DNA of 56,431 bases, taken from NCBI GenBank assembly GCA_012729785.1, contig JAAYCL010000006.1, positions 1-56,431 on the forward strand, given 5' to 3'. A model generated the notes under the pieces. The model was given only the letters and a program-made list of their open reading frames with translations, did not search any database and was not told the origin of the DNA. Positions within the stretch are counted from its first letter, which is position 1. Every line of letters begins with the position of its first letter. A program made the translations under genes and the position numbers. This stretch comes from Chlamydiota bacterium (GTDB taxonomy: Bacteria; Auribacterota; Tritonobacteria; UBA1439). Positions 25,547-34,309 of this stretch are shown here, in pieces.

Positions 25547-28500
25547 TCAGTGCCAGCCGTAGATCAGCACGCCCTCCGGCCCGATGTGTCCCTCGGGCGC
25601 CGCTCCCCGGTCGTTGTAGCCGAATGACACGGGGAGGGGAACGGAAGAGGGCTGGAAATTGATCCGGAGGCCAGATGGGCCGGGATACGCGAGCTGCGCG
25701 TCTATCGCCGCAGCGGGCGCGGGCACCGCGTCTGCGAGCGCCCTCACCGCCTTGTCGTCGTACCACTCGGACGCGTATATCGAGTGGCTGAAGGAGACGG
25801 CGTAGCTCGTCCCCGCCTTCAACCCCGAAAGCGCGTACCTGCCCAGCGCGTCTGTCGAGACGCCGAAAAGCGAGATCTCCTGCGCCGTGTCGTAGGCATA
25901 GACCCAGGCCCCCTCCAGCGGCGTCCCGCTCCCTTCCTCCGTCACCGTCCCGGCGATGCTGACGCCAACCTCCAGCACCGCGTCGATCCCGGTCGAGGAC
26001 GCGTTCACCTCCGTCGCACCCGTCCAGTCGCCGGCGTCGTTGTACCACTCCGCCGCGTACGCCCCCGCGTGGTCGATGAAGACGACCTTGTAGGCGCTTC
26101 CTTCGTCCAGCGCGGTGATGCGGTACGCCCCCGTCGCGTCGGTATCCGCGGAACCGCCCCACTCGCCCGTGGCGCTCTCGTAGGCCTCCACACGGATGTC
26201 GGCCAGCGGATACGTCCCGTCTGTCACGACGCCCTCGATCGTCCCCCCGAACCCGAGCGCCGCGTCTATCGCCGTGGCGGGCGCGGCCACCCCGTCGGCG
26301 ATCGCCCACTCCGCCTTGTCGTCGTACCACTCCTCCTTGTGCGGCGAGTGGCTGTAGGAGAGCTTGTAGCTCACCCCCGCCTTGAGGCCCGCAAGCACGT
26401 ACCCGCCCAGCGCGTCGGTTGAGGTGTAGCACACGTACGCATTGTGCGCCGCGTCATAGGCCTGGACCGAGCACCCCTCGATCGGCGTCCCGGTTCCCTC
26501 CTCCGTCACCGTGCCGGCGATGGTGACGCCCCCTTCCAGCACCGCGTCGATCCCGGTCGAGGACGCGTTCACCACCGTCGCGCCCGTCCAGTCGCCGGCA
26601 TCGTCGTACCACTCCGCCGCGTACGTCCCCGTGTAGTCGGTGAACAGGACCTTGTAGCTCATACCCTCGTTCAGGCCGGCGATGCGGTACGCGCCCGTCC
26701 CCCAGTCGGTCCACACGCTGCCCGCCTGGTTCCCCGTGCTGATCTCGTAGGCGGCCACCAGGATGTTGCCCAGCGGGGCCGTTCCGTTCGTCACGACGCC
26801 CTCGATGGCCCCCCCCAGCCATAATGCGGCGTCAATACCCGTCGCCGGCGCCGCCACCGCGTCGGCGAAGACCCAGTCGCTCTTGTTGTTGTACCACTCG
26901 TATCCGTGCGGCGAGTGACTGTAGGAGAGCTTGTAGCTCACCCCCGCCTTGAGGCCCGACAACACGTATTCGCCCAGCGCGTCGGTTGAGGCATAGCACA
27001 CGTACGCATTGATCGCCGTCGTGTCGCAGGCCTGAATCGAGCACCCCGCGAGCGGTATCCCGGTTCCCTCCTCCCTCACCGTCCCGGCGATGCTGACGCC
27101 CGCCTCCATCACCGCGTTGATCCCGGTCGAGGACGCGTTCACCACCGTCGCACCCGTCCATCCGCCGGCGTTGTTGTACCACTCCGCCGCGTACGTCCCC
27201 GTGTAGTCGGTGAACAGGACCTTGTATCCCTTGCCTTCCGTCAGACCGGCGATGCGGTAGGCGCCCGTCGCCCCGTCGGTGGAGACGCTGCCCACACTGT
27301 ACCCCGTGCCGCTCTCGTAGGCGGCCACCTGGATGTTGCCCAGCGGGGCCGTCCCGTTCGTCACGACGCCCTCGATGGTCGCCCCAAGCCACAACGCGGC
27401 GTCGATACCCGTCGCCGGCGCCGCCACCGCGTCGGCGATATTCCAGTCGTCCTTGTCGTTGTACCACTCGTACCTGTGCGGCCAGTGGCTGTAGGAGAGC
27501 TTGTAGTTCACCCCCGCCTTGAGGCCCGATAACACGTATCCGCCCAGCGCGTCGGTTGTGGTATACCCCACATTCATCTGCCGCGCCGTGTCGTGGGCAT
27601 AGACCGAGCACCCCCCGAGCGGTATCCCGGTTCCCTCCTCCGTCACCGTCCCGGTGATGCTGACGCCCCCTTCCAGCACCGCGTCGATCCCGGTCGAGGA
27701 CGCGTTCACCACCGTCGCGCCCGCCCATCCGTCGGCGTCGTTGTACCACTCCGCCGCGTAGGTCCCCGTGCTGTCGCTGAACTGGACCTTGTATCCCCTG
27801 CCCGCGATCAGACCGTTGATGACGTACGCCCCCGCGGCGTCGGTGTACGCGCTGCCGCCCCAGTTCCCCCCGCCCTCGTAGGCGACCACCTGGATGTTGG
27901 CCAGCGGGGCCGTCCCGTTCGTCACGATGCCCGCGATGCTCGCGGGCGTCGGCGTGGGCGTCACCGTCGGCGTGGGGGTCACCGTCGGCGTGGGTGTCAC
28001 CGTCGGCGTGGGGGTCACCGTCGCCGTGGGCGTCACCGTCGGCGTGGGCGTGGGCGGAGAGCCAAGCTGCGCGTCTATCGCCGCGGAGGGCGCGGCCACC
28101 CCGTCGGCGAGCGCCCACTCCGCCTTGTCGTCGTACCACTCGGACGCGTGCGGCCAGTGGCTGAAGGAGACGGCGTAGCTCGTCCCCGCCTTCAACCCCG
28201 AAAGCGCGTACCCGCCCAGCGCGTCTGTCGAGACGCCGAAAAGCGAGATCTCCTGCGCCGTGTCGTAGGCGGAGACCCAGGCCCCCTCCAGCGGCGTCCC
28301 GCTCCCTTCCTCCGTCACCGTCCCGGCGATGGTGACGCCAACCTCCAGCACCGCGTCGATCCCGGTCGAGGACGCGTTCACCTCCGTCGCACCCGTCCAG
28401 TCGCCGGCGTCGTCGTACCACTCCGCCGCGTACGCCCCCGCGTGGTCGATGAAGACGACCTTGTAGGCGCTTCCTTCGTCCAGCGCGGTGATGCGGTACG

Positions 28501-30382
28501 CCCCCATCGCATCGGTATCCGCGGAACCGCCCCACTCGCCCGTGGCGCTCTCGTAGGCCTCCACACGGATGTCGGCCAGCGGATACGTCCCGTCCGTCAC
28601 GACGCCCTCGATCGTCCCCCCGAAGCCGAGCGCCGCGTCTATCGACGCGGCGGGCGCGGCCACCCCGTCGGCGACCGCCCACTCCGCCTTGTCGTCGTAC
28701 CACTCCCCCTTGTGCGGCGAGTGGCTGTAGGAGAGCTTGTAGCTCACCCCCGCCTTGAGGCCCGCAAGCACGTACCCGCCCAGCGCGTCGGTCGAGGTGT
28801 AGCACACGTTCGCATTGTGCGCCGCGTCATAGGCCTGGACCGAGCACCCCTCCAGCGGCGTCCCGGTCCCTTCCTCCGTCACCGTCCCGGCGATGCTGAC
28901 GCCCCCTCCCATCACCGCGTCGATCCCCGTCGAGGACGCGTTCACCACCGTCGCACCCGTCCAGTCGCCGGCGTCGTCGTACCACTCCGCCGCGCACGTC
29001 CCCGTGTAGTCGGTGAACAGGATCTTGTAGGCACTCCCTTCGCTCAGGCCGGCGATGCGGTACGCGCCCGTCCCCCAGTCGGTCCACACGCTGCCCACAC
29101 TATACCCCGTGCTGATCTCGTAGGCGGCCACCAGTATGTTGCCCAGCGGATCCGTCCCGTCCGTCACGACGCCCTCGATGGTCCCCCCCAGCCACAGTGC
29201 GGCGTCGATGCCCGTCGCCGGCGCCGCCACCGTGTCGGCGAAGTGCCATTCGATCTTGTTGTTGTACCACTCCCCCTTGTGCGGCGAGTGGTTGTAGGAG
29301 AGCTTGTAGCTCACCCCCGCCTTGAGGCCCGACAACACGTACGCGCCCGTCGCGTCGGTCGTGCTGTTGCCTATATACACGTTGTGCGCCGTGTCGTAGG
29401 CCTGGACCGAGCACCCCCCGATCGGTATCCCGGTCCCGTCCTCCGTCACCGTCCCGGCGATGCTGACGCCCCCTTCCATCACCGCGTCGATCCCCGTCGC
29501 CGACGCGTTCACCACCGTCGCGCCCGTCCATCCGCCTGCGTCGCTGTACCACTCCGCCGCGTGCGTCCCCGTGTAGTCGGTGAACAGGACCTTGTACCCC
29601 TTGCCCTCCGTCAGACCGGCGATGCGGTAGGCGCCCAAACCGTCGGTTGACACGTTGCCCACACTGTACCCCGTGCCGCTCTCGTAGGCGGCCACCTGGA
29701 TGTTGGCCAGCGGGGCCGTCCCGTTCGTCACGACGCCCTCGATGGTCGCCCCCAGCCACAATGCGGCGTCGATGCCCGCCGCCGGCGCCGCCACCGCGTC
29801 GGCGATGTTCCAGTCGTTCTTGTCGTCGTACCACTCGTACCTGTGCGGCCAGTGGTTGTAGGAGAGCTTGTAGCTCACCCCCGCCTTGAGGCCCGACAAC
29901 ACGTACCCGCCCAACGCGTCGGTTGTGGCATAGCTCACACTCATCTGTCGCGCCGTGTCGTAGGCATAGACCCAGGCCCCCTCCAGCGCCGTCCCGGACT
30001 CTTCCTCCGTTACCGTCCCGGCGATGGTGACGCCGGCCTCCATCACCGCGTCGATCCCGGTCGAGGGCGCGTTCACCTGCGTCGCACCCGTCCATCCGCC
30101 GGCGTCGTCGTACCACTCCGCCGCGTACGTCCCCGTGCCATCGCTGAACTGGATCTTGTACCCCTTCCCGACGACCAGGCCGTTGATGGCGTACGCCCCC
30201 GCGGTGTCGGTGTACGCGTTGCCGCCCCAGTTCCCCGTGCCATCGTAGGCGACCACCTGAATGTTGGCCAGCGGGGCCGTCCCGTTCGTCACGACGCCCT
30301 CGATGCTTTGCGCGACGGCGAGAGAGGCGGTGGCGATGAGGGAAAAGACGGCGAACAGCGGACTCAGTGGGCGCATGCGCAC
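25547..30382 (-). CDS. Giant secreted protein with 16 carboxypeptidase-regulatory-like modules
   Basis: A 1611-residue exported protein. A signal peptide ('PLFAVFSLIATASLAVAQS') is followed by 16 modules of about 92-97 residues in strict A-B alternation. A modules begin 'IEGVVTNGTAPL' and contain 'AEWYDDAGDWTGAT'. B modules begin 'IAGTVTEEGTG' and contain 'YVLSGLKAGVSYKLSY'. Both end in 'GIDAVL/GIDAAL' and resemble carboxypeptidase-regulatory beta-sandwich folds. Modules 1-8 and 9-16 are separated by a Thr/Pro/Val linker (about 45 residues) and correspond pairwise, so the whole 8-module block was duplicated. The C-terminus carries 'LRINFQPSSVPLP' and stops after 'IYGWH'. GTG 30382 has GAGGAGA upstream; ATG 30376 is an alternative. 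A surface or extracellular adhesive role is inferred. Confidence 0.8.
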   Translation of the reverse strand: MRMRPLSPLFAVFSLIATASLAVAQSIEGVVTNGTAPLANIQVVAYDGTGNWGGNAYTDTAGAYAINGLVVGKGYKIQFSDGTGTYAAEWYDDAGGWTGATQVNAPSTGIDAVMEAGVTIAGTVTEEESGTALEGAWVYAYDTARQMSVSYATTDALGGYVLSGLKAGVSYKLSYNHWPHRYEWYDDKNDWNIADAVAAPAAGIDAALWLGATIEGVVTNGTAPLANIQVAAYESGTGYSVGNVSTDGLGAYRIAGLTEGKGYKVLFTDYTGTHAAEWYSDAGGWTGATVVNASATGIDAVMEGGVSIAGTVTEDGTGIPIGGCSVQAYDTAHNVYIGNSTTDATGAYVLSGLKAGVSYKLSYNHSPHKGEWYNNKIEWHFADTVAAPATGIDAALWLGGTIEGVVTDGTDPLGNILVAAYEISTGYSVGSVWTDWGTGAYRIAGLSEGSAYKILFTDYTGTCAAEWYDDAGDWTGATVVNASSTGIDAVMGGGVSIAGTVTEEGTGTPLEGCSVQAYDAAHNANVCYTSTDALGGYVLAGLKAGVSYKLSYSHSPHKGEWYDDKAEWAVADGVAAPAASIDAALGFGGTIEGVVTDGTYPLADIRVEAYESATGEWGGSADTDAMGAYRITALDEGSAYKVVFIDHAGAYAAEWYDDAGDWTGATEVNASSTGIDAVLEVGVTIAGTVTEEGSGTPLEGAWVSAYDTAQEISLFGVSTDALGGYALSGLKAGTSYAVSFSHWPHASEWYDDKAEWALADGVAAPSAAIDAQLGSPPTPTPTVTPTATVTPTPTVTPTPTVTPTPTVTPTPTPASIAGIVTNGTAPLANIQVVAYEGGGNWGGSAYTDAAGAYVINGLIAGRGYKVQFSDSTGTYAAEWYNDADGWAGATVVNASSTGIDAVLEGGVSITGTVTEEGTGIPLGGCSVYAHDTARQMNVGYTTTDALGGYVLSGLKAGVNYKLSYSHWPHRYEWYNDKDDWNIADAVAAPATGIDAALWLGATIEGVVTNGTAPLGNIQVAAYESGTGYSVGSVSTDGATGAYRIAGLTEGKGYKVLFTDYTGTYAAEWYNNAGGWTGATVVNASSTGINAVMEAGVSIAGTVREEGTGIPLAGCSIQACDTTAINAYVCYASTDALGEYVLSGLKAGVSYKLSYSHSPHGYEWYNNKSDWVFADAVAAPATGIDAALWLGGAIEGVVTNGTAPLGNILVAAYEISTGNQAGSVWTDWGTGAYRIAGLNEGMSYKVLFTDYTGTYAAEWYDDAGDWTGATVVNASSTGIDAVLEGGVTIAGTVTEEGTGTPIEGCSVQAYDAAHNAYVCYTSTDALGGYVLAGLKAGVSYKLSYSHSPHKEEWYDDKAEWAIADGVAAPATAIDAALGFGGTIEGVVTDGTYPLADIRVEAYESATGEWGGSADTDATGAYRITALDEGSAYKVVFIDHAGAYAAEWYNDAGDWTGATEVNASSTGIDAVLEVGVSIAGTVTEEGSGTPLEGAWVYAYDTAQEISLFGVSTDALGRYALSGLKAGTSYAVSFSHSIYASEWYDDKAVRALADAVPAPAAAIDAQLAYPGPSGLRINFQPSSVPLPVSFGYNDRGAAPEGHIGPEGVLIYGWH
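27951..28055. repeat. 18-bp tandem repeat coding for the Thr-Pro-Val linker
   Basis: About five to six copies of an 18-bp unit (GTCGGCGTGGG-x-GTCACC on the plus strand) encode the TPTPTV repeats between the two module blocks of the giant minus-strand protein. Copies differ at one or two positions. Such arrays can change length by slippage. Confidence 0.85.
28060..30310 (-). repeat. First eight-module block of the giant protein (duplicated unit)
   Basis: Encodes modules A1-B1 to A4-B4. It is matched in order by the second block at about 25680-27945. Similarity is visible at DNA level, clearest between about 25950-26240 and 28350-28640, which are nearly identical. Confidence 0.75.
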
Positions 30383-30706
30383 GGTTCGGTTCTCCTCAGG
30401 GCTGAAGTTGATACCTCCCGGGGTATGGAACCCGGGTGCATCCCATCCATTGCATGGAACGCTGAAACTCGACAGGGTCAAAGTGTCAGTAAGTGATAAA
30501 GGTTGCCATATGCAGGATGCAAAAGCAAGTGCCGCCGATACAATATTTTTCGCCCCGCCGCGCCGCACCCTGCGGAGGATTGGGATGCGCCACCTCCCGT
30601 GACCGCAGGTTGACAGAATCTTGGACAGGCGCTACAAGGATAGGTGCGGCGTGCCGGCGGATACTGAGGAAATGGGGGCGAGCGATGCGCCGCCGCGGAG
30701 GGTCCC
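30383..30706. other. Divergent intergenic region upstream of the giant protein and folP
   Basis: This 324-nt spacer holds the leaders of two divergent genes. The only good promoter I see is the plus-strand one at 30610-30638. A GGAAC/TCAAA pair near 30455-30482 looks like the local ECF promoter but has a spacing two bases too short and no plus-strand gene close by. No RNA gene or ORF with family content is seen. Confidence 0.45.
30610..30638 (+). promoter_or_regulatory. Sigma-70-type promoter upstream of folP
   Basis: TTGACA (30610-30615) and TACAAG (30633-30638) are 17 nt apart, about 70 nt before the folP start codon. The -35 is a perfect consensus and the -10 is moderate. Confidence 0.55.
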
Positions 30707-31525
30707 GTGAGGAGTGAGCTGCGCCTGCCTGTCATCATCGGCATCCTGAACGTCACCGCGGACTCGTTCTCCGACGGCGGGCGCTACCTCGACCCGCGCG
30801 CGGCGGTCGAGAAGGGGCGCGCGCTCGTCTCGGAAGGGGCGGATATCGTCGAGGTGGGGGCGGAGTCGAGCAATCCGGACGGGGCGCGGGTCGACGCCTC
30901 GGAGGAGGTCGGGCGCCTCGAGCCGGTGGTCGCGGCGTTGAAGGGGGAGGGGGTGCGCGTCTCCGTCGACACGCGGAAAGCGCGGGTGATGCGGCGCGCC
31001 CTCGCCCTCGGCGCCGATATGCTCAACGACGTCACGGGTCTCAGGGACCCCGCGGCGGTCAAGGCGGTCCGGGATTCGGACGTTCCGGTCGTGGTGATGT
31101 TCGCCCGCAATCGCGGTCCCCGGGCGGAGAAGACGGCGCGCCGCGGGGATACCGCGTTGGAGGAGGCCGGCGCGTTCTTCGAGGAACGCCTCGCCTCGTT
31201 GAAGGCCGCCGGCATCCCGCCGTGCCGCCTGATCCTCGACCCCGGGATGGGGTTCTTCCTGGGCGGCACCCCCGAGCCGAGCCTCGCGGTCCTGCGCGGA
31301 CTCGCGACGCTCCGTCGATTCGGCCGCCCCCTCTGTGTCTCCACCTCCCGGAAATCGTTCATCGGGGCGGTGCTGGGCAGGCCGGTCGGCGCGCGCGGGG
31401 CGGGGACGCTGGCGACGGAGCTCTGGGCGTGGCTCCACGGCGCGGAGTACATCCGTACGCACGAGCCCGGCCCCCTGCGTGACGCGGCGCGGATGCTCGC
31501 GGCGATACGCGCGTCCTCCCGATAG
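30707..31525 (+). CDS. folP: Dihydropteroate synthase
   Basis: A 272-residue TIM-barrel enzyme of normal length. The pterin-binding signature 'GILNVTADSFSDGGRYLDP' (about residues 12-30), 'IVEVGAESSNPDGARVDASEEVGRLEPVV', 'VSVDTRKARV', 'LNDVTGLRD', 'LILDPGMGFFLGGTPEPSL' and 'CVSTSRKSFIG' are all present in order. It condenses a pterin pyrophosphate with p-aminobenzoate in folate synthesis. In the usual family one sees 'GGxSTRPG' where this protein has 'GAESSNPDG', a mild divergence in the loop that binds pABA. GTG 30707 follows GGAGGG closely. It is followed on the same strand by the radical SAM gene after 121 nt. Confidence 0.88.
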   Translation: MRSELRLPVIIGILNVTADSFSDGGRYLDPRAAVEKGRALVSEGADIVEVGAESSNPDGARVDASEEVGRLEPVVAALKGEGVRVSVDTRKARVMRRALALGADMLNDVTGLRDPAAVKAVRDSDVPVVVMFARNRGPRAEKTARRGDTALEEAGAFFEERLASLKAAGIPPCRLILDPGMGFFLGGTPEPSLAVLRGLATLRRFGRPLCVSTSRKSFIGAVLGRPVGARGAGTLATELWAWLHGAEYIRTHEPGPLRDAARMLAAIRASSR

Positions 31526-31646
31526 CCGCCGCGGCGGCGGATCGTGTGCTATACTGCGGCTGATCATTATTCGAGTGCGCGCGCCGCGTGCGCCGCGGGC
31601 GGATGGCCCACCCGCGTCATCTATGCGCCCGCACACGGGAGACACG

Positions 31647-33260
31647 ATGCGGGTGGTGCTGATCGCCCTGTTCCACTACGAGAGCTTCGCCCTGAGGTCC
31701 CTCTTCTCCTACCTGAAGGCCCGCGGCATCCCCGTCTCGTTCATCGGCTTCAAGCGGATGCGGCACAAGGCGGCCAGGACGCTGAAGAACGACTTCATGG
31801 AGATGTACGATTGCCACACCGAAACCACCCAGGAGGAGATCGAGGTCCTCCTCGCCGAGCTGGAGCGGCTCGGTCCGTCGCTGATCGGCCTTGGGGTACA
31901 GTCGTCGCAGTTCCCGCTCGCCTGCCGGGTCACACGCGCGATCAAAAAGCGTTTCAGCGTCCCGGTGATCTGGGGCGGGGCGCATCCGACGATCGATCCC
32001 GAACGCTGTATCGCCGAGACGGACCTGGTCTGCGTGGGGGAGGGGTTCGAGCCGCTCCGGCAGCTCTCGGAGCGGATCGAGGAGGGGAGGCCGTACCGCG
32101 ACATCTCCAACATCTGGGTCAACGAGGGCGGCGCCGTCACGAGAAACGAGTCGAGGCAGCTCATCGACGACCTCGACCTTCTCCCGTTCGCGAACTACGA
32201 TCCCGAGGACAAGACCTACATCGACGACGGGCGGATGCAGCCGGAGCGGAACATCGACTACTTCGGCTACGGGTTCACGGACAATCCGCGCAAGACCATC
32301 CACCAGACGATGACGTCGTTCGGCTGCCTGATGAACTGCTCGTTCTGCGTCAACGCCCTGACGCACGAGCGGTTCAGGCGGAGGAGCGTCGAACACGTGC
32401 TGCGCGAGATCGAGGAGGCCGCGCGGGAAAACCCGGGCCTGAGGATGGTCTTCTTCTGGGACAACATCTTCCAGGTGGGCAAGAAATGGTGCCTGGAGTT
32501 CGCAGAACAGTACTCGAAAAGGGTGCGCATTCCGTTCTTCGCCTACTCGCACCCGCTCTTCATGGAGCAGGAGACGCTCGTTGCACTGCGCAAGGCGGGA
32601 TGGAGCGTCACGGTGATGGGGCTCCAGAGCGGGAGCCATTCCGTACGGAAAAGGATCTACAACCGGCGCGAGACGAACGCGCAGATCCTCGTCGCCGCCC
32701 GCCGCCTCGATGCCCTGCGGGCGGTGAAGAGTCTGCACGGGGTGTTCAGGATCTACTACGACTACGTGAAGAATAACGTCCTGGAGACACAAGGTGATCT
32801 GCGGGAGTCGCTCGACCTCATCCTCTCCTTGCCGAAGAATTTCATCTTCCAGGCCTTCAACCTCTCCTTCTTCCCGAACTACCTGCTCACGCGTGTGTAT
32901 CTCGAGAAGGGGTTCATCACGGAGAACGACATCGAGGGGAACAGCACCGCGTCGGGGAACGACTGGATTACGTCGTTCGACAAGAGGAGGGAGTACCGCG
33001 GCTTCCTCAGGATACACGAGTACTACTACCTGCTCTTCTCCCTCGCGCAGTTCAAGCTCTTCCCGAACACCCTCGTCCGGTGGATGGAGCGGAGGGGGAT
33101 CTTCTTCGGCCGCCTGCGGTCGCTGCACCTGCTCTGCCGCACCGTGCGTTTCCTCGACCTCTATTTCAGGCCGTCCAACTACGTCTGGCTCTTCGCGATC
33201 CTGCGGATGGTCTCCCTGCGCCTGAAGTACCGGCACGGGGCCTTCGTCCGCCTCCGTTAG
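31647..33260 (+). CDS. B12-binding radical SAM enzyme
   Basis: A 537-residue protein of the cobalamin-binding radical SAM class. The N-terminal B12-binding Rossmann region (about residues 1-150) includes 'LIGLGVQSSQFPLACRVTRAIKKRF' and 'VIWGGAHPTIDPERCI'. The radical SAM cluster motif is C227-L-M-N-C231-S-F-C234, followed by 'FFWDNIF' and 'GLQSGSHSVRKRIYNR', the strands expected later in the barrel. The C-terminal ~120 residues are hydrophobic and aromatic-rich. Family members perform methylations, cyclisations or rearrangements on lipids, cofactors or antibiotics; the substrate cannot be told here. ATG 31647 follows GGGAGACACG and is preferred over ATG 31623, which lacks a ribosome-binding site. 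Confidence 0.85.
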   Translation: MRVVLIALFHYESFALRSLFSYLKARGIPVSFIGFKRMRHKAARTLKNDFMEMYDCHTETTQEEIEVLLAELERLGPSLIGLGVQSSQFPLACRVTRAIKKRFSVPVIWGGAHPTIDPERCIAETDLVCVGEGFEPLRQLSERIEEGRPYRDISNIWVNEGGAVTRNESRQLIDDLDLLPFANYDPEDKTYIDDGRMQPERNIDYFGYGFTDNPRKTIHQTMTSFGCLMNCSFCVNALTHERFRRRSVEHVLREIEEAARENPGLRMVFFWDNIFQVGKKWCLEFAEQYSKRVRIPFFAYSHPLFMEQETLVALRKAGWSVTVMGLQSGSHSVRKRIYNRRETNAQILVAARRLDALRAVKSLHGVFRIYYDYVKNNVLETQGDLRESLDLILSLPKNFIFQAFNLSFFPNYLLTRVYLEKGFITENDIEGNSTASGNDWITSFDKRREYRGFLRIHEYYYLLFSLAQFKLFPNTLVRWMERRGIFFGRLRSLHLLCRTVRFLDLYFRPSNYVWLFAILRMVSLRLKYRHGAFVRLR

Positions 33261-33333
33261 CCCACCATCCGGGGGGGCGCGATCCGGCGTTTCAGGAAAG
33301 GGAAGCGGCGCGCCCGCCGCGTATCCCCGCGCC

Positions 33334-33546
33334 TCAGAGCCCGCCGCGCCTGACGCGCGGCCGCCGGCCGCGTTTCCTCTTCGCGGCCACCTGGAGGGGC
33401 GTGCCGAACAGCTCGAGCTGATCGGTGTTTTCCGGGCAGCGCGCGCAGCGGGGAAAGCCGCCCGCCTTCCTCGCCTCGCATATCTCCCGCTGGATCAGGT
33501 ACGACCCGCCCGGGCACCTGATCAGATCCTCTGTTCGCTCTTTCAC
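33334..33546 (-). CDS. Small Cys-rich (putative zinc-binding) protein
   Basis: A 70-residue protein with four cysteines at 11, 23, 34 and 37 (C-x11-C-x10-C-x2-C), spaced as if to bind one zinc ion or iron-sulfur cluster. The tail is strongly basic ('AAKRKRGRRPRVRRGGL'), suggesting nucleic-acid contact. GTG 33546 is supported by GGGGAGG five nt upstream. Longer frames through here lack a signal and consist of Arg/Ala-rich strings. I recognise no named family. It lies between the radical SAM gene (convergent) and the PNPOx-like gene (same strand). Confidence 0.5.
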   Translation of the reverse strand: MKERTEDLIRCPGGSYLIQREICEARKAGGFPRCARCPENTDQLELFGTPLQVAAKRKRGRRPRVRRGGL

Positions 33547-33743
33547 CGCCGCCTCCCCCCTGGCGACGAAAGGCCGGCAATTCGTCGCGCGCGCGGCACA
33601 CGCGCCCGATCCCCGCGGCGCGGATGCGCCGGCCCTCTGGGCGCGATGCGCCTCTTCTTGTCCCCTCCGCCCGCCCGATCCGGAGAGTGTCCGGGGCGAG
33701 TAAGGGTATAACCTGTTGCAGCAAATAAAGCTGTATACATCGC

Positions 33744-34151
33744 CTACAGGGGGATCTCGCGGTATTCGCCGAAGCCGGGCGGCATCCACCTCGCGCGCAC
33801 CGGGACGATCTCGATGAGGACGAATTCGGGGTCGAACTCGTCCTTGAAATGCTTCCGCACGTGCGGGTTGAGCGCCAGGAGCTCCCGCTTCTTCTCCGGG
33901 CCGCCGGTGATATCCGCGCGCCCCTCCACGCGGAGCTGGTACTTCCTCGCGTCCAGGAAACAGACCTCGACGCGCCCGTTCTCCGCCAGCTCCCTCGTCT
34001 TCCCGCTTGTACGGAACGTCGAGCTCAGCAGCCTGAAGCCGTCCGTCACCACGAACGCCATCGGGCGCACCCGCGGCTGCCCGCCGACGTCCGTCGCCAG
34101 CATCCCGTATCCCGCCCCTTCGATGATCCTCCTCGCTTCGTCGTCGGTCAT
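33744..34151 (-). CDS. Pyridoxamine 5'-phosphate oxidase-like flavin-binding protein
   Basis: A 135-residue split beta-barrel protein of the PNPOx-like superfamily. 'GYGMLATDVGGQPRVRPMAFVVTDGFRLLSST' (about residues 14-45) holds the flavin-binding strands, and 'RVEVCFLDARKYQLRVEGRADIT' (about 60-82) is the second conserved block. These small proteins bind FMN, F420 or heme and act as general stress or cofactor-linked reductases. The family is too short and diverse for a specific reaction. ATG 34151 follows GGGAGGGGTC. Confidence 0.8.
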   Translation of the reverse strand: MTDDEARRIIEGAGYGMLATDVGGQPRVRPMAFVVTDGFRLLSSTFRTSGKTRELAENGRVEVCFLDARKYQLRVEGRADITGGPEKKRELLALNPHVRKHFKDEFDPEFVLIEIVPVRARWMPPGFGEYREIPL

Positions 34152-34309
34152 GACCCCTCCCTTGCCCGCACGTCGTAAATATTTTGTTATCATACCACGA
34201 TATATCCGATAGTGCAGGATTCCAATACCTCCACCCTGCGTCCGCGTGCTCGCCGGCGGTCGTCGAGCTTTGCATCCCGGATCTTTTGATTTTTGTGCTG
34301 TTAGTAAAA

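Noticed and set aside
27951-28055. CRISPR-like short repeats
   Set aside because: The repeats are contiguous 18-bp units without spacers and lie in a coding linker (Thr-Pro-Val).
27593-29650. Long plus-strand repetitive frame opposite the 16-module protein
   Set aside because: Its repetitiveness simply mirrors the modules on the minus strand. The product is Arg/Val-rich with no signal peptide.
30455-30482. Third ECF promoter of the GGAAC / TCAAA type
   Set aside because: The spacing is two bases shorter than in the two good examples, the -35 ends in G, and the orientation does not fit the divergent giant gene.
33257-33724. 155-codon minus-strand frame near the small Cys-rich gene
   Set aside because: It is a different frame from the one with a Shine-Dalgarno site and Cys pattern, and its content is Arg/Gly/Ala-rich without motif.
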